DNA of 64,000 bases from Corynebacterium sp. TAE3-ERU16 (GCF_019209935.1 NZ_JAHUTN010000003.1:1-64000); one strand, 5' to 3'; counted from the first letter of the stretch, positions 1 through 14,808 are shown. The notes: a model not told the origin generated them from the letters alone. Numbers and translations: made by a program.

Positions 1-121
1 ACCACCCAAAGGGCAGTCCCACCTGCCGGCAAGATACATTGGCACACTATCGAGTTCTCAAACATCACGTGTACACCATCTCAACACCGGAACAACCAGC
101 GCCTCAACAGCGACTCGTCCA
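1..121 (-). other. 5' leader of an rRNA operon (16S gene lies beyond the left edge)
   Basis: Read on the minus strand, positions 64-41 give TGTTTGAGAACTCGATAGTG followed by TGCC. This resembles the conserved leader segment before 16S rRNA in Actinobacteria, thought to act in antitermination and precursor processing. It lies downstream of two good tandem promoters and runs off the window edge before any mature 16S sequence appears. The motif and promoters are seen directly; that a 16S gene follows is inferred. Confidence 0.8.
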
Positions 122-150
122 ACCCTAGCCACACACCCGGATCATGTCAA
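122..150 (-). promoter_or_regulatory. Downstream rRNA operon promoter
   Basis: On the minus strand there is a perfect -35 TTGACA (150-145), a 17-base spacer and a -10 TAGGGT (127-122). This is the strongest sigma-A-type promoter I see in the window and fits an rRNA operon read leftward. Confidence 0.8.
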
Positions 151-224
151 CCCGAGGCAACAACCAGAATCAAACCACCAACCCGACCAACCGGACAAAC
201 CCGCCGGCCGCGCTGACCCGAATC

Positions 225-253
225 AATCTACACACACCACCCCACACACGCAA
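225..253 (-). promoter_or_regulatory. Upstream tandem rRNA operon promoter
   Basis: On the minus strand TTGCGT (253-248), a 17-base spacer and TAGATT (230-225) form a second promoter about 100 bases upstream of the first. Tandem promoters are usual for bacterial rRNA operons. The 410 bases left of tyrS hold only these elements and the tyrS terminator. Confidence 0.6.
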
Positions 254-356
254 AACACCAGGCCAGAGATAGTATTGGCGTCCCGATCCCGATGAGGTGC
301 CGGGTCGGGGAGACCCGACGATGGCCCGTATCCCGAAGAAACCCCGGGAGAAACAA

Positions 357-395
357 ATCCCCCTCGCCACCGACGTACGGCGGGCCGAGGGGGAT
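357..395 (-). terminator. Intrinsic terminator of tyrS
   Basis: A perfect 10-base inverted repeat (ATCCCCCTCG at 357-366 against CGAGGGGGAT at 386-395) begins 22 bases past the tyrS stop. On the minus strand the stem is followed by TTGTTT. It separates tyrS from the rRNA promoters. Confidence 0.8.
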
Positions 396-416
396 GGGAC
401 GGAAGTGAACGTTCGG

Positions 417-1685
417 TTACGCCGGAGTTGTGAAGTGCGCGCCCGCGAAGTTCTTCTTGCCACGACGCAGCACGATCCAGCTCCCGTGAAGGAGATCAGA
501 TTCGGTGGGCTGCCACTCCTCATCCGAGATCCGGACGTTGTTGGCGTAGGCGCCCCCCTCCCGGATGGACCGGCGCGCGGCGCCCTTCGATTCGGCGAGC
601 CCGGTCGCGACAAGGAGATCGACGATCGTACGCGGTGCATCAGCGTCGATCTCGGCGACCGTGGTCTCCGAGACCGCGCCTTCGAGGGTGCGCTCGTCGA
701 GATCGGCGAGCTCGGCTCTCCCGAACAGTGCCTGGGCCGCCAGTTCGACGGCTTCGGTCGCGTCAGCACCGTGGACTAGGGTCGTCATCTCCCGGGCGAG
801 GCGCCGCTGGGCCTCACGCTTGTGCGGACGTTCGGCCACCTCGATCTCGAGCGCGTCGAGCTCCTCCCTTTCGAGGAAGGTGAACCAGCGCAGGAATTTG
901 ACGACGTCCGCGTCGTTGGTGTTGAAGAAGTACTGGTACCAGCTGTAGGGGCTGGTCATCTCGGGATCCAGCCAGAGCTTCCCTCCCCCGGTGGACTTAC
1001 CGAACTTGTTGCCCTCACTGTCGGTGACCAGGGGAACGGTCAACGCGTGGACGGTGACACCGTTGACGCGACGGTTGAGGTCGACCCCGGAGACGATGTT
1101 GCCCCACTGGTCGCCACCGCCGACCTGCAGGACACATCCGTGGCTACGGTTGAGCTGCACGTAGTCGTTGGCCTGCAGCAGCATGTAGGAGAACTCGGTG
1201 TAGGAGATGCCGTCAGAGTCGAGACGCCGCCTGACCGTGTCACGATTCAGCATCGTGTTCAGGGAGAAGTGCTTGCCGACGTCCCGGAGGAAGTCGACCA
1301 CGCTGAGGTTCGTCGTCCATTGCGCGTTGTTGACCATGACAGCGGCGTTGTCGCCGTCGAAGTCGATGAATCGGGCGAGCTGTTTCTGGATCCGTTCCAG
1401 GTTGGCCGCGACCGTCTCCTCGGTGAGCATCGAGCGTTCTCCGACGTCACGGGGATCACCGATCATGCCCGTCGCTCCCCCGGCGAGGGCGACCGGACGG
1501 TGGCCGGCCCGCTGGAACCGGCGCAGGAGGAGAAGGGGAACGAGGTGTCCGGCGTGCAGGGAGGGACCGGTCGGATCGAAACCACAGTAGAGGGAGATCG
1601 GGGACTCGGTTTCCTCGCGGAGTTTGTCGAGGTCGGTGGACTGGTTGATCAGGCCACGCCAGCTCAGCTCGTCAATGATGTTCAT
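417..1685 (-). CDS. tyrS: Tyrosine--tRNA ligase
   Basis: Cytoplasmic class I synthetase that charges tRNA-Tyr, 422 residues, normal for the bacterial TyrS family. The HIGH-like motif is HAGH at residues 44-47. The KMSKS loop has the form KFGKS at 227-231. A C-terminal S4 RNA-binding domain ends in the usual basic tail (RRGKKNF). I chose the ATG at 1685 because GAGGAA lies six bases upstream; a TTG two codons earlier would touch that ribosome site. It follows the Trm112-like gene on the same strand after 47 bases and has its own terminator, so the two may be co-transcribed. Confidence 0.97.
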   Translation of the reverse strand: MNIIDELSWRGLINQSTDLDKLREETESPISLYCGFDPTGPSLHAGHLVPLLLLRRFQRAGHRPVALAGGATGMIGDPRDVGERSMLTEETVAANLERIQKQLARFIDFDGDNAAVMVNNAQWTTNLSVVDFLRDVGKHFSLNTMLNRDTVRRRLDSDGISYTEFSYMLLQANDYVQLNRSHGCVLQVGGGDQWGNIVSGVDLNRRVNGVTVHALTVPLVTDSEGNKFGKSTGGGKLWLDPEMTSPYSWYQYFFNTNDADVVKFLRWFTFLEREELDALEIEVAERPHKREAQRRLAREMTTLVHGADATEAVELAAQALFGRAELADLDERTLEGAVSETTVAEIDADAPRTIVDLLVATGLAESKGAARRSIREGGAYANNVRISDEEWQPTESDLLHGSWIVLRRGKKNFAGAHFTTPA

Positions 1686-1732
1686 CGTCAATTCCTCTTC
1701 GTTGGGAGACTGCTCGGAAAGGTGTCGGTGGG

Positions 1733-1912
1733 TCAGTCGGCGGACGGCCAGGGAACCGCCTCGTCAATGAGAAGCACGGGGATGTCGTCGTCGATGCGGT
1801 AGGCGAGACCGAGCCTCCTGTTGACGAGCAGCTGGTCGTCCTCGAGATACTCCAGCGGCCCCTTGTCCTTCGGACAGGCGAGCACATCAAGCAACTTCGG
1901 ATCGATACTCAT
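1733..1912 (-). CDS. Trm112-like small protein
   Basis: A 59-residue protein of the Trm112/YcaR type (starts [20 protein letters not shown]). The family forms a small zinc-ribbon or beta fold; some members activate methyltransferases, but the partner in Actinobacteria is not evident here. Only one CP motif is present, so zinc binding is doubtful. A -10 TAGGAT (1926-1921) sits eight bases before the ATG and there is no Shine-Dalgarno sequence, so the mRNA is probably leaderless. It is upstream of tyrS on the same strand. Confidence 0.8.
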   Translation of the reverse strand: MSIDPKLLDVLACPKDKGPLEYLEDDQLLVNRRLGLAYRIDDDIPVLLIDEAVPWPSAD

Positions 1913-2072
1913 GGGCACCGATCCTACCCGGGGGTACGGGCGCGTCAGCACCGTGCCCCGGTGATACATCCTGGACACGGTGGGGCACGGAGCTCCCGAC
2001 CGTGGCACCACACCACGATTCACGGGTAGAAAGGTCGCAACGGATTCAGGTGAACGGGAGAAAGGACTGAAT

Positions 2073-2846
2073 ATGGGCGCACAGACGGGTCGGAACTCAG
2101 ACGGGATCGACCGGAAGGTCGCGGTGATCACGGGAGCGGGTGACGGGATCGGGAGGGCGATCGCACTGAAACTCGCACAGGACGGTGTCGCGGTCGTGGT
2201 CAGCGACATCAACGACGAGAAGGGGCGTGCGGTGGTCGCGGAAATCTCGGACCACGGCGGTACGGCCAGCTTCATCCACGTCAACGCGGGAAGTGTCGAG
2301 GACAACGAGGCTCTCGTCACGTTCGCTCTCGACGCCTACGGGCGCCTCGACTACGCGGTGAATAACGCCGGTCTGGGTGCTCCCCCGCACAAGCTCGCCG
2401 AGATCGACGACGCCGCATTCAACCGCGCCATCGACGTGACCCTCCGGGGTACGTTCTACGGACTACGGGCCCAGCTCGCACACATGAATGAGCGGGGTTC
2501 CGGTGCGATCGTCAACATCGCGTCGATCGGGGGGTTACGGCCGTCCAGGCTCCTGTCCCCCTACATCTCGGCGAAGCACGGGGTCGTCGGCATGACCCAG
2601 ACCGCCGCACTCGACTACGCGGCAGAGGGGATCAGGGTCAACGCGGTCGCGCCCGGGCCGATCCGCACCGCCGCACTCGAGAGTCTCCCGGCTGACCGTC
2701 TCCGCGAGGAGGAGGGGAAGGTTCCCCTGCAGCGTCTGGGCGAGCCAGGGGACATCGCGGAGGCTGTGGCGTGGCTTCTCTCAGACGAGGCCGCCTTCGT
2801 CACGGGTGTGGTACTCCCGGTCGACGGTGGCGCGAGCCTCACCTGA
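2073..2846 (+). CDS. Short-chain dehydrogenase/reductase (SDR)
   Basis: A 257-residue classical SDR, probably an NAD(P)-dependent alcohol or ketone oxidoreductase of unknown substrate. The dinucleotide motif TGAGDGIG is at residues 20-27. NNAG, a catalytic YISAK and a PGPI segment follow in the expected order, and the C-terminus ends in VLPVDGG. The ATG at 2073 is preceded by GGGAGAAAGG; an upstream ATG at 1980 would add 31 residues lacking family similarity. It is divergent from the tyrS side. No neighbour suggests a pathway, so I do not assign a gene name. Confidence 0.9.
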   Translation: MGAQTGRNSDGIDRKVAVITGAGDGIGRAIALKLAQDGVAVVVSDINDEKGRAVVAEISDHGGTASFIHVNAGSVEDNEALVTFALDAYGRLDYAVNNAGLGAPPHKLAEIDDAAFNRAIDVTLRGTFYGLRAQLAHMNERGSGAIVNIASIGGLRPSRLLSPYISAKHGVVGMTQTAALDYAAEGIRVNAVAPGPIRTAALESLPADRLREEEGKVPLQRLGEPGDIAEAVAWLLSDEAAFVTGVVLPVDGGASLT

Positions 2847-2910
2847 CCGGTCCGTGCCGGCGGGGAGAGCCGGTACCCGTGAACCGGGCACCGGACTAGA
2901 CTTGGCGCCC

Positions 2911-4077
2911 ATGTCACGCCTCGTATCCCGACTCAGTCACTTTCCCGAGACCATCTTCGCCACGATGACCACCCTGGCCGTCGAGAGGGGAGCGGTGAAT
3001 CTCGGTCAGGGATTCCCGGACGAGGACGGGCCCCGGTCGATGCTCGAGGAGGCCGTACGGCAGATCCGCGCGGGCAACAACCAGTATCCGCCCGGACGCG
3101 GTTTCGCCGGGCTCCGCGCCGCGGTTGCCGCGGACCGCCGGCGGAGTTACGGACACAGCCTCGACCCGGCCACCGAGGTACTGGTCACCGTCGGTGCGAC
3201 CGAGGCCATCTCCGCGACGGTGCTCGCGCTCGTGGAGCCAGGCAGCGAGGTGGTGGTGATCGAGCCGTACTACGACGCGTACGCGGCCGCGGTCGCGCTC
3301 GCCGGCGCGACCCTGGTCCCGGTTCCTCTGCTGCTCGACGCCGGCAGCGACACCGGTTGGCGACTGGATCACGCCGCGCTCCGCGCAGCGGTGGGCGCGA
3401 ATACGGCGATGATCATCATCAACACACCGCACAACCCGACCGGGCACGTGTTCGGCGCCGACGATCTGGAGGTCGTCGCGGATCTCGCGCGGCGGCACGA
3501 TCTTCTGGTCCTGGCGGACGAGGTCTACGAGAAGCTCCTCTACGACGGCCGCAGGCACTCCCCCATCGCCCTGCTACCGGGTATGCGGGAACGCACGGTG
3601 ACCGTCTCCTCAGCCGCGAAGTGCCTCAACGTCACCGGTTGGAAGACCGGCTGGGCGATGTCAACTCCGGAGATCATCGACGCCGTGACGAAGGCGAAGC
3701 AGTTCCTGACGTTCGTCGGGGTCGGTCACGTCCAGCCCGCTGTCGCACACGCCCTGGAAAATGAACAGGCCTGGATGGAACGGCTCCGCGGTGACATGCA
3801 GCGGCGCCGCGACCTGCTCATGGACGGGCTCGACCGGGCCGGCTTCGACGTCAAGGCCTGCGCCGGTGGCTACTTCGTCATCGCGGACGCCGGCCCCCTC
3901 GGGGTCACGGATGCCACGGACTTCTGCACCGGGGATCTCATCGACCGGGGAGTGGTCGGGATCCCGGTGTCCGCGTTCGCCACGAGCGGAGACGCGGGAC
4001 ACCTCGATCCCCTGGTCCGGTTCGCCTTCTGCAAGCGGGAGGACCTGATCCGGGACGCCGTCGCGCGTCTCGTCTGA
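2911..4077 (+). CDS. Class I/II PLP-dependent aminotransferase
   Basis: A 388-residue fold-type I aminotransferase. The PLP-binding lysine is Lys237 in SSAAKCLNVTGWKTGW, and the NTPHNPTG segment and DEVYE motif precede it. The sequence resembles the methionine/kynurenine/succinyl-diaminopimelate aminotransferase group; the real substrate cannot be read from the sequence. The ATG at 2911 was chosen because -10 TAGACT (2897-2902) ends eight bases upstream, which fits a leaderless transcript, and because MSRLVSRLSHFPETIF matches the family N-terminus. It is convergent with argH, with a 45-base gap. Confidence 0.9.
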   Translation: MSRLVSRLSHFPETIFATMTTLAVERGAVNLGQGFPDEDGPRSMLEEAVRQIRAGNNQYPPGRGFAGLRAAVAADRRRSYGHSLDPATEVLVTVGATEAISATVLALVEPGSEVVVIEPYYDAYAAAVALAGATLVPVPLLLDAGSDTGWRLDHAALRAAVGANTAMIIINTPHNPTGHVFGADDLEVVADLARRHDLLVLADEVYEKLLYDGRRHSPIALLPGMRERTVTVSSAAKCLNVTGWKTGWAMSTPEIIDAVTKAKQFLTFVGVGHVQPAVAHALENEQAWMERLRGDMQRRRDLLMDGLDRAGFDVKACAGGYFVIADAGPLGVTDATDFCTGDLIDRGVVGIPVSAFATSGDAGHLDPLVRFAFCKREDLIRDAVARLV

Positions 4078-4122
4078 GACCTCGGCGGAGACGCCCCGGC
4101 GCCCGGTGGATCAGGGATCCGG

Positions 4123-5646
<1,524 letters not shown>

Positions 5647-5663
5647 TCACGGCGAAAACCCCT

Positions 5664-5706
5664 CCACCGATGGCGCCGTGCCCGGTTCGGGTGACGTCAT
5701 CGGTGG
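5664..5706 (-). terminator. Hairpin between argG and argH
   Basis: A nine-base inverted repeat (CCACCGATG at 5664-5672, CATCGGTGG at 5698-5706) starts just past the argG stop. On the minus strand it is followed after a few bases by GGGGTTTTC. It could be a weak terminator or an attenuator that lowers argH expression relative to argG. Confidence 0.4.
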
Positions 5707-5731
5707 AAGGGCGCGTGCATGACCGTGGATT

Positions 5732-6934
5732 CTACTTGCCGGCCTCGCGGTCGCGGCGGCAGGCGATCTTCGAGGACAGGCCGTGCAGCTCGACGAAGCC
5801 ACGGGCGAGGGTCTGATCGAAGGTGTCGCCAGTGTCGTAGGTGGCCAGGTTGAAGTCGTAGAGGCTCGACTCGGAGCGGCGGCCGTTGACGGTCACCCGG
5901 CCTCCGTGGAGGACGACGCGGATGTCACCGGTGACGTTCTCCTGGGTGGACTCGATGAAGGCGTCGAGGGAGCGCTTCAACGGGGCGAACCAGAGACCGT
6001 CGTAGACCTCCTCGGACCAGCGGGCGTCGATGAGCCGCTTGTAGCGGGCGAGTTCCCGCTCGACGGTGACGTCCTCGAGCGCCTGGTGCGCGGTTATGAG
6101 GACCATGGCACCGGGGGCCTCGTAGACCTCGCGGGACTTGATGCCGACGAGGCGGTCCTCCACCATGTCGAGCCGGCCGACACCCTGGGCGCCACCGCGG
6201 CGGTTGAGCTCCTCGATGGCCTCCAGGACGGTGACCTTCTTGCCGTCGATGGCGACCGGGACACCGTGCTCGAAGGAGATGATGAGCTCGTCGGGGGCAT
6301 TGCCCATCGCCGGGTCCTCGGTGTAGGCGTACAGATCCTTTGTCGGCGGGTTCCAGAGATCCTCGAGGAAACCGGTCTCGACGGCACGACCCCAGACGTT
6401 CTGGTCGATGGAGAACGGCGACTTGGTGGACTGTTCGATCGGGAGGTTGATCTCCTCGGCGAAGGCGATCGCCTTGTCCCGGGTCCAGGCGAAGTCCCGC
6501 GCGGGGGCGATGATCTTCAGGTCGGGGTTCATGTCTGCGAAGCCGACCTCGAACCGGACCTGGTCGTTGCCTTTACCGGTGCAGCCGTGGGCGACGTGGG
6601 TTCCACCGTGTTCCTCAGCGGCCTCGACGAGGTGCTTGACGATCAGCGGACGGGAGATGGCGGAGACCAGCGGGTACTGCTTCATGTACATGCCGTTGGC
6701 CTTGATGGTCGGCAGACAGTACTCCTCGGCGAACTCGTCCTTGGCGTCGACCACGACCGCCTCGACGGCGCCGCAGTCGAGGGCACGCTGACGCACGCTC
6801 TCCATGTCCTCGCCGCCCTGGCCGAGGTCGAGGGCCACGGCCACGACCTCGCCGCCGGTCATCTTGGCCAGATACGGGATGGCCACCGAGGTGTCGAGGC
6901 CGCCGGAATAGGCGAGAACTACGCGATCAGTCAT
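5732..6934 (-). CDS. argG: Argininosuccinate synthase
   Basis: Joins citrulline and aspartate with ATP. 400 residues, the normal length. The ATP-pyrophosphatase P-loop SGGLDTS is at residues 10-16, and [13 protein letters not shown], the citrulline/aspartate-binding region, is present. AAGGAG stands eight bases before the ATG. Transcription probably starts about 160 bases upstream at a promoter overlapped by an ARG-box candidate (7101-7138). Confidence 0.98.
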   Translation of the reverse strand: MTDRVVLAYSGGLDTSVAIPYLAKMTGGEVVAVALDLGQGGEDMESVRQRALDCGAVEAVVVDAKDEFAEEYCLPTIKANGMYMKQYPLVSAISRPLIVKHLVEAAEEHGGTHVAHGCTGKGNDQVRFEVGFADMNPDLKIIAPARDFAWTRDKAIAFAEEINLPIEQSTKSPFSIDQNVWGRAVETGFLEDLWNPPTKDLYAYTEDPAMGNAPDELIISFEHGVPVAIDGKKVTVLEAIEELNRRGGAQGVGRLDMVEDRLVGIKSREVYEAPGAMVLITAHQALEDVTVERELARYKRLIDARWSEEVYDGLWFAPLKRSLDAFIESTQENVTGDIRVVLHGGRVTVNGRRSESSLYDFNLATYDTGDTFDQTLARGFVELHGLSSKIACRRDREAGK

Positions 6935-7100
6935 GTCTTCTCCTTGAGAGGTGCTTCATCGTTTGTATTGTGGGTTCTACCAGCGGCGATCACGATGCCT
7001 CCGGGTAACTCATGTGTGCACCACACACTAACAGTGCGGATGGTGCGGGTGCAGCAGGTGCCGGTGCGTGAGATCCGGGCGCCGCTGTCCGACAACCGCA

Positions 7101-7138
7101 ACTCTAGACGGTTTATTCATTCAAATGCAAATTATGCA
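7101..7138 (-). promoter_or_regulatory. argG promoter with overlapping ARG-box candidate
   Basis: On the minus strand -35 TTGCAT (7130-7125), an 18-base spacer and -10 TAGAGT (7106-7101) form a promoter. The 14-mer ATGCAAATTATGCA (plus strand 7125-7138) covers the -35 and occurs identically before argC. An AT-rich TTATTCATTCAA lies at 7113-7124. These fit the AT-rich operators of ArgR. The rest of the 413-base gap (6935-7347) holds a roughly 160-base argG leader and the region after argR; I see no gene there. Confidence 0.7.
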
Positions 7139-7347
7139 GTCGCCGCCCGTCGCCCCGTGCGCCGGCGCCGTCCTCCGGTAGTCGACGTACGCCGTGGGCG
7201 CACCACCTGCGCGGCGGAATCCCCGGACAGGGTCTCCGGAGGCGGACCGGCGGGCTGCACCGAATACGCGCAGATTGGCGTTGCGTGTCCGTCTGTTCCG
7301 CCCAAGCTGGCTCCGGCGCCGGCAACCGGGATCCGACGGATGCGGGA

Positions 7348-10043
<2,696 letters not shown>

Positions 10044-10047
<4 letters not shown>

Positions 10048-10985
10048 GGTTTGACCTTCTGGAACTCGGTGGGTGCTGGGTAGTCGTCTCGGTCGTAGGT
10101 GTCCGGAAGGACCATTGTGCCGATTCCGCCCTCGGTGAGCAGCTCGAGCAGCACGGAGTGCGCGACACGACCGTCGATGACGTGCGCGGCGTGGACGCCC
10201 TGACGGACCGCGTTGAGGCAGGACTCCATCTTCGGGATCATGCCTGCGTCGAGGGACGGGAGGAGATCGGAGAGGTCGCCGACGGAGATTTTGCTGACCA
10301 TCGAGGAGGTGTCCGGCCAGTCGGTGTAGAGACCCGGGACGTTCGTGAGGATGATCAGGCGTTCCGCACCGATGGCGCTGGCGAGCGCCCCCGCCGCGGT
10401 GTCCGCGTTGATGTTGTGGACCTGTCCGTCCTCGTCCGGGGCGATCGTGGAGACCACCGGGATCCGGCCGGCATCGATGATGTCCATGAGTGAGGAGGCG
10501 TCGACGTGCGTGATGTCACCCACCAGGCCGATGTCGGTGAGTTCACCGCCGACCTCGACGAGGCGGCGCTCCGCGGTGAATAGCCCCGCGTCCTCACCCG
10601 AGCAGCCGACCGCATAGGGGCCGTGGCAGTTGATCAGGCCGACGAGATCCCGGCCGACCTGCCCGAACAGAACCATGCGGACGATCTCCATCACTTCGGG
10701 GGTGGTGACCCGGAATCCACCGCGGAACTCCCCCTCGATACCGAGCTTCTGCAGCATGGCGTTGATCTGGGGGCCACCGCCGTGGACGACGACGGGTTTC
10801 GCGCCGACGGTCCGGAGGAAGACCATGTCGGCCGCGAAGGCGGCGCGGAGATCCTCGTCGATCATGGCGTTTCCGCCGTACTTGACCACGACGATCTTGT
10901 CGCGGAAGTGCTTGAGCCAGGGCAGCGCCTCGGCGAGCACGTTGGCCCGTACCTCGGGTGTGATGTCCTTCAGCATGTCGTTCAT
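10044..10985 (-). CDS. argB: Acetylglutamate kinase
   Basis: Phosphorylates N-acetylglutamate, usually the arginine-inhibited step in this genus. 313 residues. Motifs KYGGNAM near residue 40 and [11 protein letters not shown] mark the nucleotide- and substrate-binding loops of the amino-acid kinase fold. An N-terminal helix precedes the kinase core, as in hexameric feedback-sensitive forms. It overlaps argD by four bases and lies 60 bases after argJ. Confidence 0.96.
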
Positions 10986-11045
10986 GTCTCGTCCCGGTTT
11001 CTGGGGTGTCGTGGAGGGGTCTTCGCGCCGGTGGGCGGAGACCGT

Positions 11046-12218
11046 CTAGGTGGAGTACGCGGAGTTGATCTCGACATAGGCGTGGGACAGGTCGGTGGTG
11101 CGCAGGGTCGCGGTGCCGGGCCCACCGGTGCCGAGATCCACGGTGACGTCGATGTCGCGGCCGGAGAGGTCGACGTCCCGGGCGCCGGGCGCACCGCATG
11201 AATCAAGGCAGACAGGTTGACCGTTGAAGTGGACGGAGATGTGCTCAGGGTCCATGTCGGCGTCCGCCATGCCCACGGCGGCGAGCACCCTGCCCCAGTT
11301 TGGGTCGGAGCCGAACATCGCGCACTTGAACAGCGGGTCACGGCAGAGGGTGCGGGCCGCGTTGGCGGCCTGGGTGTCGTCCGTGGTCCCGGTGACGGTG
11401 ACGGCTACGCGCTTGGTGACGCCCTCCGCATCCGACTGGAGCTGCTTGGACAGGTCCGTGCACACCCGCAGGACAACCTCGTTGAGATCCTCCTGATCCG
11501 GGGTGACACCGGACGCCCCGGAGGCCAGGAGGATCACGGTGTCGTTGGTGGAGGTCGAGCCGTCGATGTCCAGGCAGTCGAACGTCACCGCGGTCGCGGC
11601 ACGCAGTGCCGTGTCGGCCATCTCGTGGGTGACCGCCGCGTCGGTGGTCAGGCAGACGAGCATCGTCGCGAGAGAGGGAGCCATCATACCCACGCCCTTG
11701 GCCATCCCGCCGACCGTGTATCCGGCACCGTGGGCGACCGACTCCTTGACGATGGTGTCGGTGGTCATGATCGCCTCGGCGGCTGCCCCACCGTTGTCAC
11801 CGTCATTCACGGTGAGTCCGTCGACGAGCTTGTCCACGCCGGCGAGCACGATGTCCATCGGCAGCGGTTCCCCGATGAGCCCGGTGGAGCAGGCCGCGAC
11901 GTCCCCCGGCTCGACCCCCAGCGACTCCGCGACGCGTTCGATCGTAGCCGTCGCGTCGGCCTCTCCCCTGGATCCGTTGCAGGCGTTGGCGTTGCCGGAA
12001 TTGTAGACGACGGCTCTGAGACGGCCGTCGGCGACGTTGGCGCGGCTGATCTTCACCGGCGCGGCGACGATCCGGTTCCGGGTGAAGAGGGCCGCCGCCG
12101 TGAGGTCGGGCCCCTCGTTGACGATGAGGGCCATGTCGGGCTTGCCCGACGCCTTGATTCCGGCGGTCGTGGCGGCGGCTGAGAATCCTTCGGGGGCGGT
12201 GATTCCGGTGTCAGACAT
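11046..12218 (-). CDS. argJ: Glutamate N-acetyltransferase / ornithine acetyltransferase
   Basis: Moves acetyl from N-acetylornithine to glutamate, giving the recycling form of the pathway; no argE or argA is seen in the cluster. 390 residues. It self-cleaves into two chains in this family, and the expected site is the A-T bond in the motif SLATML, so the Thr of that motif would be the nucleophile. AGGAAG precedes the ATG. It lies between argC (54-base gap) and argB. Confidence 0.96.
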   Translation of the reverse strand: MSDTGITAPEGFSAAATTAGIKASGKPDMALIVNEGPDLTAAALFTRNRIVAAPVKISRANVADGRLRAVVYNSGNANACNGSRGEADATATIERVAESLGVEPGDVAACSTGLIGEPLPMDIVLAGVDKLVDGLTVNDGDNGGAAAEAIMTTDTIVKESVAHGAGYTVGGMAKGVGMMAPSLATMLVCLTTDAAVTHEMADTALRAATAVTFDCLDIDGSTSTNDTVILLASGASGVTPDQEDLNEVVLRVCTDLSKQLQSDAEGVTKRVAVTVTGTTDDTQAANAARTLCRDPLFKCAMFGSDPNWGRVLAAVGMADADMDPEHISVHFNGQPVCLDSCGAPGARDVDLSGRDIDVTVDLGTGGPGTATLRTTDLSHAYVEINSAYST

Positions 12219-12272
12219 TGGGTACTTCCTGGGCGTTGGTGATCGGTGGGGTGACGGTACGGCTGCGGTGGA

Positions 12273-13316
12273 TCAGGGGGCCACCCCGCATCGGGGCAGG
12301 CCCGCGGTCTCGTCCAGCCCGAGGGCGAGATTCATGCACTGGACCGCGGCACCGGCGGTGCCCTTGGTCAGGTTGTCGATGGCACTGGTGACCAGCAGGC
12401 GGCCGGCATCATCGTCTACCTCGACCTGGACCTGACACATGTTCGAACCCAGCACGTTCTGTGTCTGGGGCTGGGTCCCCTCCGGAAGCAGCTGAACGAA
12501 GGGCTCGTCAGCGTAGGCGTCGCGGTACGCGGCACGTGCGTCCGCGGCGGTGACTCCCTCAACCAGCGGGGCTGACGCCGTGGTGAGGATGCCCCGGGGA
12601 AGCGGCGCGAGGACCGGGGTGAAGGACACCGTGACCGGGGATTGACTGTGGAGGCGGAGATTCCTTGCGATCTCCGGGGTGTGCCGGTGCCTTCCCGCGG
12701 TGTTGTAGGCCTTCAGCGATCCCATGGTCTCGCTACCGAGCAGCCCGACGGAGGCCTTCTTTCCGCCGCCGGAGACTCCGGTGACGGAGACGATCGCGAT
12801 GTCCGGGGTGATGAGGCCGGCGGCGACCGCCGGAAGCAGGGCCAGCGTGGCTCCGGTGGGGAAACAACCCGGGACGGCGACGCGCTTCGTTCCCCGCAGC
12901 AGCTCCCTGTTCCCCGGCATCTCCGGGATGCCGTAGGGCCAGGTGCCCGCGTGTTTCGACCCGTACCACCGTTCCCAGTCGCCGGCGTCGTCGAGCCGGA
13001 AGTCGGCGGCGCAGTCGATCACCACGACATCGGGACCGAGCTGTTCGGCGATCTCCGCGGAGTGTCCGTGGGGCAGGCCGAGGAACACGACGTCGTGCCC
13101 GGCCAGTTCCTCGGCGGTCGTCGGTGCGATGATCCGGTCCGCGAGATCGGTCAGGTGGGGCATGAGCTCGCCGACGGTGCTACCGGCGGTGGAGGCACCG
13201 GTCAACGCTCCGATCCGCAGTCCGCCGTTCCCGTATTCGGGGTGTCCGAGGAGGATCCTCAGGATCTCTCCTCCGGCGTATCCGCTGGCACCTGCGACTG
13301 CAACTGTGACTGACAT
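12273..13316 (-). CDS. argC: N-acetyl-gamma-glutamyl-phosphate reductase
   Basis: NADPH-dependent reductase and first gene of the arg operon. 347 residues from the ATG at 13316 ([18 protein letters not shown]), which places the nucleotide-binding GASGYAG where the family has it. An ATG at 13328 would add four residues and cannot be excluded; neither has a Shine-Dalgarno sequence. The catalytic cysteine is in [13 protein letters not shown]. An ARG-box candidate lies directly upstream. Confidence 0.96.
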   Translation of the reverse strand: MSVTVAVAGASGYAGGEILRILLGHPEYGNGGLRIGALTGASTAGSTVGELMPHLTDLADRIIAPTTAEELAGHDVVFLGLPHGHSAEIAEQLGPDVVVIDCAADFRLDDAGDWERWYGSKHAGTWPYGIPEMPGNRELLRGTKRVAVPGCFPTGATLALLPAVAAGLITPDIAIVSVTGVSGGGKKASVGLLGSETMGSLKAYNTAGRHRHTPEIARNLRLHSQSPVTVSFTPVLAPLPRGILTTASAPLVEGVTAADARAAYRDAYADEPFVQLLPEGTQPQTQNVLGSNMCQVQVEVDDDAGRLLVTSAIDNLTKGTAGAAVQCMNLALGLDETAGLPRCGVAP

Positions 13317-13330
13317 GGATGCAACCATAT

Positions 13331-13360
13331 CATTTATGCGCCCTTATGCAAATTATGCAT
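13331..13360 (-). promoter_or_regulatory. ARG-box candidate / promoter of the arg operon
   Basis: The 14-mer ATGCAAATTATGCA at 13346-13359 is identical to the one before argG. A related AT-rich half (CATTTATGCG) follows at 13331-13340, so two boxes may lie side by side. On the minus strand CATAAT (13357-13352) could be the -10, so ArgR bound here would cover the promoter. The 180 bases up to the divergent lipoprotein gene hold nothing else clear except a possible -10 TAGAAT at 13433-13438 for that gene. Confidence 0.7.
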
Positions 13361-13508
13361 TCCCTCGTTGGCCACCACCTCCGTTCCCCCCCCGCTTAGG
13401 ACGGAGTCGCTCCCCTGCTGCGTGGCGAACCCTAGAATCGGCGGTAGCAGCTCCGCATCCGCCCCGGTGTCACTCCGCACCGGCGGTACCACCCACCCGG
13501 AGGAAACC

Positions 13509-14804
13509 ATGTTCACGACAAGACGGACCACCGGCAGGCTCCCCCGACTGGCACTGTCCGCCGTGCTGACTGCGGGAGCCCTCACCGCGTGCGGGGGAGA
13601 TCCGTCCCCCGAGCCGCCGACCCGCACCGAAGTGTCACCGGCACCGACCCACCGGGCCGCGGACACGATCGAGGCCCCGGTCCGACAGCCGACCGAGGAT
13701 GAACTCCGGTGGAGATCCCGGATTCCCGACGGTGAGTACGTCACCGCGGTCTGTCAGGGGTACAGCGACCTCCAGTTCACCAATTTCAAGGCCGAGGAAG
13801 GGATCGCCCCGGAAGTGATCGCGGGCGATCTCAGGCGGGCCATCACATCATTCCGGACGGCCACCTCGACCCTGCCGGAACCGGCGAACGAGGTCATCGC
13901 CCGCTCCGGTGACGACCTCGCATCGAGATTCGACCGCATCGAGCCGATGGTCTCCCCGGACGCGTCTCCGGCACAGATGGCGGAGGCCCTCCCACTCCTC
14001 ACCGGCCACCCGGAGATAAAGGGCATCTACTACGACTTCAGCACGGAGGTGGGTAATCTGCCACCGGAACAGGACGCAGCAGCCAGACGGATCCCGGCCT
14101 GCTCCCACGTCTTCCGGGACTACGACAAGGTTCTGGACGACCGTGTCGTGCTGCCCCTCGCGGATGCAGCGGTCAGACTGCAACAGGCAAGGGACGGCTG
14201 GACCATCGCCATGGAGGAGGCCGGCATGCTCCGGAAGGATCCATCGGCCGAAACCGTCACCGATTACCCGAGATCGGAGGGGGAACCGCTCATCCCCATC
14301 CTGCCACCGGATCCCGACGAACTCGGGCCGCCCAAGGAGTACTTCTTCGCTCTCGCCGACAGGGACCCGGAGAAGTGGCGTGCCGTATCCGATTCCATGA
14401 TCGAGGGAGCGGACATCCTGGACACCTGGGAGAACACCGCGACGGACCCGATCGAGTTCGACGCGGCACAGGAGGTGGTCGTCTACCGGGAGAACCTGAA
14501 GTACGCCCTCTACGACGCCGCTGCGGCACTGAGCGAAGCCGCGGACCGGGCGGACGGGATCCTCGACGACACCGGCACGGATCTCTCCGGAAAGCTGGAC
14601 GCGCTCACGGCGTTCGACGATGACGTCGACGCCCGCATCAGGAACGTGGAACTGATGGCCAGGATGCTGCTCAAGCTGACGCTCGAAAAAGCCGGCCTCA
14701 TGACACAGGAGGCGGTGGAAAACGCGGTCAAACTACAGAACAGGGAGGACGTGGGGCAGAAGATTCTCGAGGATTTCGACGAGGACCTGAGGGAGATTCT
14801 CTGA
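13509..14804 (+). CDS. Lipoprotein of unknown function
   Basis: A 431-residue exported lipoprotein. A basic N-terminus and hydrophobic segment lead to the lipobox LTAC with Cys28, followed by a Pro/Thr-rich linker of about 25 residues. The rest is acidic and largely helical, with many Glu-Ala-rich stretches; I recognise no domain. GGAGGAAACC precedes the ATG. It is divergent from argC and convergent with the EIIC-like gene, and as I remember this position is not occupied in C. glutamicum, so it may be accessory. Confidence 0.8.
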   Translation: MFTTRRTTGRLPRLALSAVLTAGALTACGGDPSPEPPTRTEVSPAPTHRAADTIEAPVRQPTEDELRWRSRIPDGEYVTAVCQGYSDLQFTNFKAEEGIAPEVIAGDLRRAITSFRTATSTLPEPANEVIARSGDDLASRFDRIEPMVSPDASPAQMAEALPLLTGHPEIKGIYYDFSTEVGNLPPEQDAAARRIPACSHVFRDYDKVLDDRVVLPLADAAVRLQQARDGWTIAMEEAGMLRKDPSAETVTDYPRSEGEPLIPILPPDPDELGPPKEYFFALADRDPEKWRAVSDSMIEGADILDTWENTATDPIEFDAAQEVVVYRENLKYALYDAAAALSEAADRADGILDDTGTDLSGKLDALTAFDDDVDARIRNVELMARMLLKLTLEKAGLMTQEAVENAVKLQNREDVGQKILEDFDEDLREIL

Positions 14805-14808
14805 ATCG

